Positions 52,992 to 61,809 of a DNA stretch of 64,000 bases are shown here, one piece after another. The notes below the pieces were generated by a model, which was not told where the DNA came from, made no database searches, and worked only from the letters and a program-made list of their open reading frames with translations. The translations under genes and the position numbers were made by a program. This stretch comes from Streptomyces albipurpureus (GTDB lineage: Bacteria; Actinomycetota; Actinomycetes; Streptomycetales; Streptomycetaceae), in contig NZ_JAMQAW010000075.1 of assembly GCF_023701525.1 (NCBI RefSeq), forward strand, positions 1-64,000, read 5' to 3'. Numbering within the stretch: position 1 is the stretch's first letter; every line of letters starts with the position of its first letter.

Positions 52992-53104
52992 TCCCCTATC
53001 GACCAGCCGGAAATCTGCCGGAAGACTGTCTGAACTCTGCTTGACCGACCAGGCGTAGAGGTCTTACGTTCTCAATGTGCGGCTTTTCAGTCGCCCAAGG
53101 ACGC

Positions 53105-53140
53105 GAAGCCCCCGGTTGTTCCCCCGTGACCGGGGGCTTC
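53105..53140 (+). terminator. hairpin terminator after the kinase gene
   Basis: Perfect 12-bp stem, GAAGCCCCCGGT at 53105-53116 and ACCGGGGGCTTC at 53129-53140, 12-base loop, followed by GTTCT. It lies 110 bases after the kinase stop. The transcript before it (about 53060-53104) could be part of a small RNA, but I see no conserved RNA family. Confidence 0.75.
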
Positions 53141-53361
53141 GTTCTGCCCTTTCCCCACATCGCGTCTACCGGCCTTTTTCACCCTCGGTTACCGCGATCC
53201 GGATCACTTCACGGCAGCCTTAAGCTGGGCGACCTTGCGCAGGTACGATGCTCTGCGGTGGTGGTCAATTCCCGTCCGCGGCAAGGCGGTTCAATGCGTT
53301 TCCCGCGCCGCCCACCCGGCGGGGGACCACCGGCATCGCAGGTGCTCTTTGTGGGGGACTG

Positions 53362-55275
53362 ATGGACATCGGCACACAGGGCGCACCGGTCCCAGCCGAG
53401 CGGGCCTGGTTGCGCGGCGTGGACGCGTACACCATGGGGGCCTACCCCCAAGCCGAGGAGGAGTTTCGCACCGCCGTGCGACTCGATCCGCAGATGGCCG
53501 ACGGCTGGCTGGGGTTGCACGCGCTCCGGGTGGACACCACCACCGCGCTGCTGCGGATGTACCGGGCCCGCGACCGTTTCGGCGAACAGCGCTCCCGACA
53601 CCATCGCACCCTTAACTCCTGGTACTGGCTGGGCTGGTGGGTGCAGCCGGTCCTGGAGAGCCCTCGCGATCTCCTGCTCGCCCATGCCTCCCACTGGCTC
53701 GACGGCCGCCATGTGCCGGAGCTGGATCGGGCACTCGCCGGGCTGCCCCCGATCGACGCCGACGCTCAGGTCCGGTTTCTGCACGCCTGCCGCTCCTATC
53801 TGGTCAAGGACTGGGAACAGCTCGTACGACATACCGAACCCCTGGTCAGCGATCCGCTGCTGGGGATCGAGGCCGGGCTCTTCGGCGGCATGGCCAGGGT
53901 GCGGCTGGAGATGTACCGGCAGGCCGAACCGTTGCTCGCCACCGCCTTGATGCGCTGCCGCAGTGAGCAGCCCCAGCGCAAGGAGTTGCGCTACTGGCTG
54001 GCGAGGGCCCGTGAGGGATCGGGGCGCAGTGCCGCCGCGCTACCGCTGTATCGAGCGGTGCACCGGATCGACCCGGCTTTCATGGACACCTCCGCCCGGC
54101 TCGCGGCCATCTCCGAACTCGACGGTCTCGGCAGCCTCGACGGCTTTGACGGGGTTGACGACCCCGACCCGCCGGGCGGGCTGGCCGTGTCCTTCGCCGG
54201 GTTCGGCCAGGAGACCGCTGAGGCGTCGGAAGGCGACCCCACCGCGGCGGAGACCGTCGTGGGCGCCGAGCCGGGAACCCAGCTGCCCGGTTCGGTGCCT
54301 TCCGCGCCCGTGTCCGACGCGATCCGTCAGCGCGCGGTGGTACCCCGACAGCCGGCGCCGCCGCTCTTTCCCGCGGGCCCCACCGATCCCGGCCTCTTGG
54401 CCGAGGCGCTCTCCGAGCTGGAGCGGATGGTGGGCATGGAACCGGTGAAACGGCAGGTCAAGGCGTTGTCCGCGCAGTTGGAGATGGCCCGGCTCAGGGC
54501 TGGTCAGGGGCTCCCGGTCCAGCCGCCGAAACGCCACTTCATTTTCTCCGGTCCCTCCGGTACGGGCAAGACCACGGTCGCCCGCATTCTGGGGCGGGTG
54601 TTCTACGCCCTCGGGCTGTTGGGCGGTGACCATCTGGTCGAGGCGCAGCGCTCGGACCTCGTGGGCGAGTTCCTGGGGCAGACCGCGGTCAAGGCCAATG
54701 AGCTGATCGACTCCGCGCTCGGCGGTGTGCTCTTCGTCGATGAGGCGTACAGCCTCTCCAACACGGGCTACTCCAAGGGCGACGCCTACGGCGATGAGGC
54801 ACTCCAGGTGCTGCTCAAACGCGCCGAGGACAATCGCGATCATCTGGTGGTGATCCTCGCCGGCTATCCCGAGGGCATGGATCGGCTGTTGGCCACCAAC
54901 CCCGGGCTGACATCGCGCTTCACCACGCGGGTCGACTTCCCTTCCTACCGTCCGCTGGAGTTGACGGCGATCGGTGAGGTGCTGGCCGCGGAGAACGGCG
55001 ATATGTGGGACGAGGAGTCGGTGGACGAACTGCGCTCGATCAGCGGCCATGTCGTGGATCAGAGCTGGATCGACGAGTTGGGCAATGGCCGTTTTCTGCG
55101 CACGCTGTACGAGAAGAGCTGTGCCTACCGCGATCTGCGTCTGTCCGGCTACCCGGGCACCCCGACCCGCGATGATCTGGCCACTCTGCGGCTGCCCGAT
55201 CTGATGCAGGCGTACGGGGAGGTCCTCTCCGGGCGCGGTCCGCTGCGGCGTCCCCAGGAACCCCCGCTGGGCTAG
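53362..55275 (+). CDS. EccA/CbbX-type AAA+ ATPase with N-terminal TPR domain
   Basis: A 637-aa AAA+ protein. The start MDIGTQGAPVP (ATG at 53362, GGGGGA upstream) is chosen over a longer frame. Residues 1-270 form TPR-like helices (AYTMGAYPQAEEEFRTAVRL and following), an acidic linker (about 280-370) follows, then one CbbX/CfxQ AAA domain: P-loop GPSGTGKTT and Walker B GGVLFVDEAYSL, plus the pore loop and RFTTRVDFPSY. TPR-plus-CbbX is the layout of EccA from type VII secretion loci, yet no ESX genes are in the window. It may act as a stand-alone remodelling ATPase. Confidence 0.9.
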   Translation: MDIGTQGAPVPAERAWLRGVDAYTMGAYPQAEEEFRTAVRLDPQMADGWLGLHALRVDTTTALLRMYRARDRFGEQRSRHHRTLNSWYWLGWWVQPVLESPRDLLLAHASHWLDGRHVPELDRALAGLPPIDADAQVRFLHACRSYLVKDWEQLVRHTEPLVSDPLLGIEAGLFGGMARVRLEMYRQAEPLLATALMRCRSEQPQRKELRYWLARAREGSGRSAAALPLYRAVHRIDPAFMDTSARLAAISELDGLGSLDGFDGVDDPDPPGGLAVSFAGFGQETAEASEGDPTAAETVVGAEPGTQLPGSVPSAPVSDAIRQRAVVPRQPAPPLFPAGPTDPGLLAEALSELERMVGMEPVKRQVKALSAQLEMARLRAGQGLPVQPPKRHFIFSGPSGTGKTTVARILGRVFYALGLLGGDHLVEAQRSDLVGEFLGQTAVKANELIDSALGGVLFVDEAYSLSNTGYSKGDAYGDEALQVLLKRAEDNRDHLVVILAGYPEGMDRLLATNPGLTSRFTTRVDFPSYRPLELTAIGEVLAAENGDMWDEESVDELRSISGHVVDQSWIDELGNGRFLRTLYEKSCAYRDLRLSGYPGTPTRDDLATLRLPDLMQAYGEVLSGRGPLRRPQEPPLG

Positions 55276-55376
55276 CACGTCTCCGGGGGTGCGTACGGCG
55301 TCGGGCGCGGCGGGCTGTGGCACTCGGCACGCACCCCTGCTCTCAGCGCGGTTCCACGGTGCGAGGAAACCGGGAG

Positions 55377-55404
55377 GGGTGGCCGAGCATCGGCCCGGCC
55401 ACCC
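55377..55404. terminator. bidirectional terminator between the AAA+ gene and the his-rib operon
   Basis: GGGTGGCC at 55377-55384 pairs with GGCCACCC at 55397-55404, 12-base loop. It lies between convergent genes and likely ends both transcripts. Confidence 0.7.
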
Positions 55405-55410
55405 GAACGG

Positions 55411-55869
55411 TCAGCGCTGTTCGGCGCTGCCTCCGCGAGCATCGGCGAGCGCGCGCAGGGCGCGGGCGTCGGTGATGGCCCGTTCCCTGGCGATGCCCGG
55501 CTGGATGCCGAGGACCGGGAGGCTGCTGCCGTCGCTGAGGTCGAGGAAGACCCAGGGGTCGCCCGGGCGGAGGTTGACCCGAAGGATCTCCGCCCACTCC
55601 AGTCGACGGACGCGGGTGATGTTGACGACGGTGACGCCGTTCTCGTCGGCGACGACCTTCGGGCGGCTGAGCAGCCAGAGCCCGCCGAGGAAGAGCAGCG
55701 CGGTGAAGACGAAGCTGATGCGCTCCCCCGGGCTCAGGCGTTCCAGGGTCACGGCGATGGCGGTGATCACGATGAACATCACCGCGCCGATGGTCAGCAG
55801 GACGATACGGGTCTGCGTCGGCCGGAAGGTGACCGGGAGCGCGGGGGAGGGCGATGTGGGGGTGGGCAT
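55411..55869 (-). CDS. PH-domain membrane protein
   Basis: A 152-aa protein with two membrane helices near the N-terminus (IVLLTIGAVMFIVITAIAVT and ISFVFTALLFLGGLWLL) followed by a bacterial PH-type domain (VVADENGVTVVNITRVRRLEWAEILRV). Actinobacterial proteins of this kind are annotated bPH_6. It is the last gene of the rib-his operon, 15 bases after hisG, but no metabolic link is evident. Confidence 0.88.
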   Translation of the reverse strand: MPTPTSPSPALPVTFRPTQTRIVLLTIGAVMFIVITAIAVTLERLSPGERISFVFTALLFLGGLWLLSRPKVVADENGVTVVNITRVRRLEWAEILRVNLRPGDPWVFLDLSDGSSLPVLGIQPGIARERAITDARALRALADARGGSAEQR

Positions 55870-55884
55870 GGTGTCGGTGGTCCC

Positions 55885-56733
55885 TCAGAGCCGGCAGGCG
55901 TGGATGGCGGTGGTGAGGATGGCCCGGGCGCCGAGGTCGTAGAGATCGTCCATGGTGCGCTGGGCTTCCTTGGCGGCGACCATGGAGCGCACGGCGACCC
56001 AGCCCTCGTGGTGCAGCGGGGAGATGGTCGGGGACTCCAGGCCGGGGGTGAGGGCGACGGCCTGCTCCAGGTGCTCGACCCGGCAGTCGTAGTCCATCAT
56101 CACGTAGCTCCGGGCCACCAGGACGCCCTGGAGGCGGCGGAGGAACTGCTGGACCTTCGGGTCCGTCGCGTCGGCCCCGACACGTCGGATGACCACGGCC
56201 TCGGAGGTCATGATCGGCTCCCCGATCACCTCCAGGCCGGCGTTGCGAAGCGATGTCCCGGTCTCGACCACATCGGCGATGATCTGGGCGACGCCCAGTT
56301 CGATCGCGGTCTCGACGGCCCCGTCGAGGTGGACGACGGAGGCGTCGACACCGCTGTCGGCGAGGTGCTTGGCGACGATCCCCTCGTAGGAGGTGGCGAC
56401 GGTCATCCCGCCGAAGTCGGCGACGCCGTCGGCCGTGCCCGGCTTGGTGGCGTAGCGGAAGGTGGAGCGGGCGAAGCCGAGCTGGAGGATCTCCTCGGCG
56501 TTGGCACCGGAGTCAAGGAGTAGGTCGCGGCCGGTGATGCCGATGTCGAGTCGGCCTGAGCTGACGTAGATCGCGATGTCCCGCGGGCGCAGATAGAAGA
56601 ACTCGACGTCGTTCTCGGGATCGACGAGTACGAGCTCTTTGGACTCCTTGCGCTGCTGGTAGCCGGCCTCATGGAGCATCGCCGACGCAGGTCCGGACAG
56701 TGAACCCTTGTTGGGGACGGCGATGCGCAGCAT
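55885..56733 (-). CDS. hisG: ATP phosphoribosyltransferase (long form HisG)
   Basis: First step of histidine biosynthesis: joins ATP and PRPP, releasing pyrophosphate. The 282-aa long form includes the C-terminal regulatory domain that binds histidine. Motifs: MLRIAVPNKGSL at the N-terminus, RDIAIYVSSGRLDIGITGRDLL, and the PRPP-binding region IADVVETGTSLRNAGL. It needs no HisZ partner. It lies 70 bases after hisE in the same operon. Confidence 0.96.
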   Translation of the reverse strand: MLRIAVPNKGSLSGPASAMLHEAGYQQRKESKELVLVDPENDVEFFYLRPRDIAIYVSSGRLDIGITGRDLLLDSGANAEEILQLGFARSTFRYATKPGTADGVADFGGMTVATSYEGIVAKHLADSGVDASVVHLDGAVETAIELGVAQIIADVVETGTSLRNAGLEVIGEPIMTSEAVVIRRVGADATDPKVQQFLRRLQGVLVARSYVMMDYDCRVEHLEQAVALTPGLESPTISPLHHEGWVAVRSMVAAKEAQRTMDDLYDLGARAILTTAIHACRL

Positions 56734-56803
56734 GAGGTCGGCTTCCTAACGTGATGTGCGGGTGAAAGGGCGGTACGAGTAAAGAACGGGCGGAGCTGTG
56801 TGC

Positions 56804-57076
56804 TCAGAGGTGGGCGTAGACATCGTCGAGGGAGATCCCGCGCGCGACCATCATCACCTGGACGTGGTACAGCAGCTGGGAGATCTCCTCGGCGGCGGCT
56901 TCCTTGCCCTCGTACTCGGCGGCCATCCAGACTTCGGCGGCCTCCTCGACGACCTTCTTGCCGATGGCATGGACGCCCTTGTCCAGGAGCTCGGCGGTAC
57001 GGGAGGTGGCAGGGTCGCCGTTCTCCGCCTTGAGCTGGAGCTCCGCGAAGAGTTCTTCGAAGGTTTTGTTCGCCAT
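56804..57076 (-). CDS. hisE: phosphoribosyl-ATP pyrophosphatase
   Basis: Second step of histidine biosynthesis, hydrolysing PR-ATP to PR-AMP. The 90-aa all-alpha MazG-like protein has KTFEELFAELQLKAE, KGVHAIGKKVVEEAAEVWMAA and the metal-binding glutamates in EEAAEVWMA and AEEISQLLYH. It lies 34 bases after ribH. Having hisE with hisG next to the rib genes is a common actinobacterial order. Confidence 0.96.
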   Translation of the reverse strand: MANKTFEELFAELQLKAENGDPATSRTAELLDKGVHAIGKKVVEEAAEVWMAAEYEGKEAAAEEISQLLYHVQVMMVARGISLDDVYAHL

Positions 57077-57110
57077 GATGGTCTCAGGGTACGGGGTCCG
57101 AAGCGACTCC

Positions 57111-57596
57111 TCAGCGCCAGGGTTCGCTGACGGTGCGCAATGTGGCGGCGGTGGCGACGGCCGCGGTCACCGCCTCATGGCCCTTGTCCTCGGACGACCC
57201 TTCGATGCCCGCCCGGGCCAGTGCCTGCTCCTCGGTGTCACAGGTCAGCACCCCGAAGCCGATGGGGACTCCGGTGTCGACGGCGACCTGGGTCAGGCCC
57301 TGGGTGACGCCCTGGCACACATACTCGAAGTGCGGAGTGCCGCCGCGGATGACCACCCCGAGAGCGACGATCGCGTCATAGCCGCGGCCTGCGAGGACCT
57401 TCGCCACGACGGGAAGTTCAAAGCTCCCGGGCACCCTGAGCAGGGTGGGTTCATCGATGCCCAACTCGCCGAGGGCGCGGAGCGCGCCGTTGACGAGACC
57501 GTCCATGACCTTTTCGTGCCACTGGGCCGCGATGACCGCGACACGGAGGTCCTGACAGTTGCGTACGGACAGTTCGGGTGCGCCGTGGCCGCTCAC
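57111..57596 (-). CDS. ribH: 6,7-dimethyl-8-ribityllumazine synthase
   Basis: Condenses the pyrimidine intermediate with dihydroxybutanone phosphate to the lumazine precursor of riboflavin. The 161-aa protein has AVIAAQWHEKVMDGLVNGAL, VPGSFELPVVAKVLAGRGYDA, and VIRGGTPHFEYVCQGVTQGL with the active-site histidine. It probably forms pentamers or 60-mers. It sits 60 bases after ribBA in the operon. Confidence 0.96.
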   Translation of the reverse strand: MSGHGAPELSVRNCQDLRVAVIAAQWHEKVMDGLVNGALRALGELGIDEPTLLRVPGSFELPVVAKVLAGRGYDAIVALGVVIRGGTPHFEYVCQGVTQGLTQVAVDTGVPIGFGVLTCDTEEQALARAGIEGSSEDKGHEAVTAAVATAATLRTVSEPWR

Positions 57597-57656
57597 GCTT
57601 CTCCTCGGTTGTTGGCTGGGGTGGGTTGGCTGGGGTGGGTGGTCTGCTGGGGGTGA

Positions 57657-59042
57657 CTACTGGTTGCCGCAGGTGGGCGCGGCGGAGGTTTCGAGCCAGG
57701 GCAGATCGTGCCCCATCCGGTCGCGCTTGGTCCGCAGGTAGCGGAGGTTGTGCTCGCCCGCGTGGACGGGCATCGTTTCCCGGCCGTGCACGATCAGACC
57801 GTGCCCGATCAGGGCGGCGATCTTGTCGGGGTTGTTGGTCATCAGCCGGAGGCTGTGGACGCCGAGGTCGACCAGGATCTGGGCGCCTGCGGCGTAGTCG
57901 CGGGCGTCGGCGGGGAGCCCGAGTTCCAGGTTGGCGTCGAGGGTGTCGCGTCCGCGCTCCTGGAGTTCGTACGCCTGGAGCTTGGACATCAGGCCGATGC
58001 CGCGGCCCTCATGGCCACGGAGATAGACGACGACCCCGCGGCCGGCGCGGGTGATGTGCTCCATGGATGCCTGGAGCTGGGGGCCGCAGTCGCAGCGCAG
58101 CGAGTGGAAGACATCGCCGGTCAGGCATTCGGAGTGGACCCGCACCAGCAGGTCCTCACCGTCGCCGACCTCGCCGTGGACGAGGGCGACGTGTTCGACA
58201 CCGTCGGCGAGGGAGCGATAGCCGTAGGCGGTGAACCGGCCGAAGGCGGTGGGGAGGTCCACCTCGGCCTCGCGCCTGACGGCGGGTTCGGCGGCGCGGC
58301 GGTAGGCGATCAGATCCTCGATGGAGATGATCGTCAGACCGTGCTTACGGGCGAAGGGAACCAGTTCGGGCAGTCGGAGCATCGCCCCGTCCTCGCCGGC
58401 GATCTCCACGATGGCTCCGGCCGGGCGGAGTCCGGCGAGCCGGGCGAGATCGACGGCTGCTTCGGTGTGGCCGTTGCGGACCAGGACTCCCCCGGGCCGG
58501 GCGCGCAGCGGGAAGACATGGCCGGGGCGGACGAAGTCATCCGGCTCGGCGGTGCCGCTCGCCAGCAGTTGGAGGGTGGTGGCACGGTCGGCGGCGGAGA
58601 TTCCGGTGCTGATGCCATAGGTGGGGGCGGCGTCGACGGAGACGGTGAAGGCGGTCTGGAGGGACTCGGTGTTCCGCTCGACCATCTGGGGAAGTTCGAG
58701 TCGGTCCAGTTCGTCGCTCTCCATGGGTGCGCAGATCAGCCCGCGGCACTCGCTCATCATAAAGGCGATGATCTCGGGGGTGGCCTTCTCCGCGGCGATG
58801 ACGAGATCGCCTTCGTTCTCCCGGTCCTCGTCGTCGACGACGACGATGGGCCGGCCGGCCGCGATATCGCGGATGGCCTGTTCGACGGAGTCGAGGGCGA
58901 GGTCGTCCCCGGCGTCGAGGGGGTACCAGCTGGGGGTTGTCGGCAGCGGACCGGCGGCACCATCGGCCACCTCGGGCGCGTCCCGCGGGGTCCCTCGTGG
59001 AGTGGGTTGGGGAGATGGGACGGGGAGCGGATGGGAGGTCAT
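57657..59042 (-). CDS. ribBA: bifunctional DHBP synthase / GTP cyclohydrolase II
   Basis: A 461-aa fusion that feeds both branches of riboflavin synthesis. RibB part (about 40-250): DDEDRENEGDLVIAAEKATP, MSECRGLICAPM and RPGHVFPLRARPGGVL. RibA part (about 255-445): LVRVHSECLTGDVFHSLRCD with its zinc cysteines, and VVYLRGHEGRGIGL. The start at MTSHPLP overlaps the ribM stop as ATGA (59039-59042); a much longer upstream frame is a shadow of ribM. The first 35 residues are a proline-rich leader. Confidence 0.95.
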   Translation of the reverse strand: MTSHPLPVPSPQPTPRGTPRDAPEVADGAAGPLPTTPSWYPLDAGDDLALDSVEQAIRDIAAGRPIVVVDDEDRENEGDLVIAAEKATPEIIAFMMSECRGLICAPMESDELDRLELPQMVERNTESLQTAFTVSVDAAPTYGISTGISAADRATTLQLLASGTAEPDDFVRPGHVFPLRARPGGVLVRNGHTEAAVDLARLAGLRPAGAIVEIAGEDGAMLRLPELVPFARKHGLTIISIEDLIAYRRAAEPAVRREAEVDLPTAFGRFTAYGYRSLADGVEHVALVHGEVGDGEDLLVRVHSECLTGDVFHSLRCDCGPQLQASMEHITRAGRGVVVYLRGHEGRGIGLMSKLQAYELQERGRDTLDANLELGLPADARDYAAGAQILVDLGVHSLRLMTNNPDKIAALIGHGLIVHGRETMPVHAGEHNLRYLRTKRDRMGHDLPWLETSAAPTCGNQ

Positions 59043-59683
59043 GCCGGGGCTCCTTCCAGAACCGGGGTACGAGAGCGCAGCCACCACTCGCGCAGCCCCC
59101 ACAGGACCAGCGCGAAGTAGACGACGTAGACCAGGCCGGAGAAGGCGAGGCCGCTGCTGAAGGCGAGCGGCACACCGACCAGGTCGACAAGCAGCCAGGC
59201 GAACCAGAACTCGATCAGACCGCGGGCTTGCGCGATCATCGCGATCAGGGTGCCGACGAAGATGTAGGCGTCGGCCCAGGGGCTCCAGGACAGTGCGGGG
59301 TAGAGGGTGAAGAGCCCGCCCACCGCGAGCGTCCCGACGACGGCGCCCCCGGCGAGGAAGCCGCGCTCCTTCCAGGTGGCGAAGCGAACGGCGATGGAGC
59401 CGTCCGGTGCGCCGTGTCGACCCCGGGTCCACTGCTGCCAGCCCCAGAGCGCGACCAGGATGACCAGGAACTGCTTTCCCACTCCCCCGGCCAGCTGGGC
59501 GGAGGCGTAGGCGGTGACCAGAATGGCACCGGACAGGAGTTGGGTGGGCCACGTCCAGATCGAGCGCCGCCAGCCGAGGGCGAGAGCGAGAAGACCCATG
59601 AGGTTGCCGATCATGTCGGACCAGATGATGGTCTGTCCGAAGGCGGTGAAGGCCTCGGCGTTCAACCAGGACAGTGCGTTCAT
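59039..59683 (-). CDS. ribM: riboflavin transporter RibM/PnuX
   Basis: A 214-aa PnuC-type membrane protein with about seven helices (TIIWSDMIGNLMGLLALALG at the N-terminus, LLSGAILVTAYASAQLAG next). Its place inside the rib operon, between ribE and ribBA, and the FMN riboswitch in front identify it as RibM/PnuX, the facilitator that imports riboflavin in actinobacteria, rather than nicotinamide riboside transporter PnuC. Coupled by ATGA overlap to ribE (59680-59683) and to ribBA. Confidence 0.9.
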   Translation of the reverse strand: MNALSWLNAEAFTAFGQTIIWSDMIGNLMGLLALALGWRRSIWTWPTQLLSGAILVTAYASAQLAGGVGKQFLVILVALWGWQQWTRGRHGAPDGSIAVRFATWKERGFLAGGAVVGTLAVGGLFTLYPALSWSPWADAYIFVGTLIAMIAQARGLIEFWFAWLLVDLVGVPLAFSSGLAFSGLVYVVYFALVLWGLREWWLRSRTPVLEGAPA

Positions 59684-60288
59684 CGGGCCGTGTCTCCGGT
59701 GTGCGCGCCCAGGAGCCGCTCGACGTACTTGGCGATGACGTCGACCTCGAGGTTGACCGGGTCACCGGGCTGTTTCACACCGAGTGTGGTCAGGGCGAGG
59801 GTGGTCGGAATCAGACTGACCGTGAAGTAGTCGGGGCCGGCGTCCACCACGGTGAGGCTGACACCGTCGACGGTGATGGAGCCCTTCTCCACGACATAGC
59901 GGGCCAAGCCCGCGGGGAGGGAGACCTTCACGACCTCCCAGTGCTCCGACGGGGTGCGTTCGACGACCGTGCCGACTCCGTCGACATGGCCCTGCACGAT
60001 GTGCCCGCCGAGGCGTCCGCCGAGGGCCATGGGGCGCTCCAGGTTGATGCGGGAGCCCTCGGTCAGGGCGCCGAGGCTGGAGCGTTTGAGGGTTTCGGCC
60101 ATGACGTCGGCGGTGAACTCGCCGTCCTGTGTCTCCACCACGGTGAGGCAGACGCCGTTGACGGCGATGGAGTCGCCGTGTCGTGCGCCGTCGGTGACCA
60201 GGGGTCCGCGCAGTCGGAAGCGGGAGGAGTCGCCGAGGTTCTCGACGGCGGTGACCTCACCCAGTTCTTCAACGATTCCGGTGAACAC
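59680..60288 (-). CDS. ribE: riboflavin synthase alpha chain
   Basis: Dismutation of two lumazine molecules to riboflavin and the pyrimidine. The 202-aa protein contains two lumazine-binding halves: MFTGIVEELGEV at the N-terminus with NGVCLTVVE, and the second repeat VEKGSITVDGVSLTVVDAG. Normal length. Its start is one base after the ribD stop codon, and its end overlaps ribM. Confidence 0.96.
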   Translation of the reverse strand: MFTGIVEELGEVTAVENLGDSSRFRLRGPLVTDGARHGDSIAVNGVCLTVVETQDGEFTADVMAETLKRSSLGALTEGSRINLERPMALGGRLGGHIVQGHVDGVGTVVERTPSEHWEVVKVSLPAGLARYVVEKGSITVDGVSLTVVDAGPDYFTVSLIPTTLALTTLGVKQPGDPVNLEVDVIAKYVERLLGAHTGDTAR

Positions 60289-60289
60289 T

Positions 60290-61375
60290 TCAGCGCTCCT
60301 TGGGGGCGGTCGAGGGGATGGCGGTGATCCGGAGATCGGGTCCGATGCGTACGGTCTCGGTCATGTCGAGCCGCAACGCTTCGCCGATCGTGGAGATTCC
60401 TGCGTCGGCGAGGGCCGTGGGCCCCGCGCCGAGGAGTACGGGGGCGAGGTAGCCGATGACCTTGTCGATCGCGCCGAGCGCGGCGAAGGCTCCGGCCAGG
60501 GTGGGGCCGCCTTCGAGCAGTACGGAGCGGACCCCGCGCTGCTGGAGGGCGTCCAGGAGCGCCGGTAGGGATACGCCTCGTTCGCCCCTCGGGAGCCGGA
60601 TGGCCTCGGGAAGGACCGGGTGGACATCGTCGGCGACCGCGATCAGGGTGGGGGCCGCATCGTCCAGGACCCGGGCGCCGGGCCGCACGGCGGTGCCTTC
60701 GGTGTCGATGACGACGCGCAGCGGCTGTACCGCGCCCGGAATCCCGCGCACGGCGAGATGGGGGTCGTCGGCGCGGGCCGTACCTGATCCGACGACCACC
60801 GCGTCGCACTCGGCGCGCAGCCGGTGGACATCAGCGCGGGACTCGGGCGAGGTGATCCAGCGGCTGCTGCGGTCCAGGGCCGCGATCCGGCCGTCGAGGG
60901 TGGCGGCGTACTTCCAGCTCACATGCGGGCGGCCGAGGCGTACGGAGGTGAGCCAGGCGGTGTTGCCGGCTTCGGCCTCGGCGCCGAGGAGGCCGTGCTC
61001 CACCCGCACGCCGGCGGCCCGCAGGGTGTCGGCGCCCCCGGTGGCCTGTGGGGTGGGGTCGCTGACCGCATGGACAACGCGCTGGACGCCGGCCTCGATC
61101 AACGCCTGGGCACAGGGGCCGGTGCGGCCGGTGTGGTTACAGGGTTCGAGTGTGACGTACGCGGTGGCACCGCGGGCCCGGCCAGCCGCCGCCCGTAGGG
61201 CGTTGACCTCGGCGTGCGGGCCGCCCGCTCGCTGGTGATGGCCTTCGCCAACGGTCCTGCCCGAGGCGTCCGTGATGACGCATCCGACGACCGGGTTGGG
61301 GCTGGTGGAGCCGAGCCCGCGGGCGGCGAGGGCGATCGCGCGCCGCATGGCGGTGATGTCGGCCGTGGTGGCCAC
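60290..61375 (-). CDS. ribD: bifunctional riboflavin deaminase/reductase
   Basis: Deaminates the first pyrimidine intermediate and reduces the ribose chain. The N-terminal deaminase (about 1-145) has zinc ligands in GGPHAEVNAL and PCNHTGRTGPC; the C-terminal reductase (about 150-361) has ARADDPHLAVR and LLEGGPTLAG. I place the start at the GTG (61375) with AGGAGG ahead of it, giving 361 aa, rather than an ATG eight codons upstream that overlies the ribosome site. First gene of the riboswitch-controlled operon. Confidence 0.94.
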   Translation of the reverse strand: MATTADITAMRRAIALAARGLGSTSPNPVVGCVITDASGRTVGEGHHQRAGGPHAEVNALRAAAGRARGATAYVTLEPCNHTGRTGPCAQALIEAGVQRVVHAVSDPTPQATGGADTLRAAGVRVEHGLLGAEAEAGNTAWLTSVRLGRPHVSWKYAATLDGRIAALDRSSRWITSPESRADVHRLRAECDAVVVGSGTARADDPHLAVRGIPGAVQPLRVVIDTEGTAVRPGARVLDDAAPTLIAVADDVHPVLPEAIRLPRGERGVSLPALLDALQQRGVRSVLLEGGPTLAGAFAALGAIDKVIGYLAPVLLGAGPTALADAGISTIGEALRLDMTETVRIGPDLRITAIPSTAPKER

Positions 61376-61539
61376 CGGGTCCTCCTGCCTTTCGGGCATG
61401 GACTCCGGGGCCTGTCGATGACGACAGAGAACGGGACGCCGGGCTCTGGACCGCGCCGAACCGCCAGTTACACCGACCGCCCACGCGGGCGATCAGCTGA
61501 TGACGGCCTGCGGACCGGAATGGGCCACCCGCCGCGCAC

Positions 61540-61665
61540 TGCCTCCCATCCGGACTTTAACCGTCGGTCCAGGAATTTCACCTGGTCAACCGGCCACTGG
61601 CAGTGGACGGGTCGCGGACTATAACCGCCGGTTCGGAATTTCACCGACCCCGGAGTGCGCTTGCT
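61540..61665 (-). ncRNA. FMN riboswitch (RFN element)
   Basis: On the minus strand the region from about 61665 to 61540 carries the RFN core: GGGGTCGGTGAAATTCC, GGCGGTTATAGTCCGCGACC, GACCAGGTGAAATTCC and GACCGACGGTTAAAGTCC followed by GGATGGGAGG. These are the conserved strands of the FMN aptamer. It lies about 165 bases ahead of the ribD start and should reduce expression of the rib-his operon when FMN is abundant. The expression platform was not resolved. Confidence 0.95.
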
Positions 61666-61809
61666 GCTGATACAAGGCCAGTGTGCCATGAGGCCCCATG
61701 GGCCAGACAAGTGAGGGAATGTGGAGTGACTCACAGCGACCTCTTGACAACCCGATAGCGGTAGCCAATCCTCCGCTTAACCCGGGTTGCCACAGCTTGC
61801 CCCGGCCTA

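Noticed and set aside
53060..53145. Considered as tRNA or small RNA gene
   Set aside because: No cloverleaf or T-loop motif; the hairpin is best explained as the terminator of the upstream kinase gene.
54040..55323. 427-codon minus-strand frame opposite the EccA-like gene
   Set aside because: Overlaps a gene with textbook AAA+ motifs; product has no motif.
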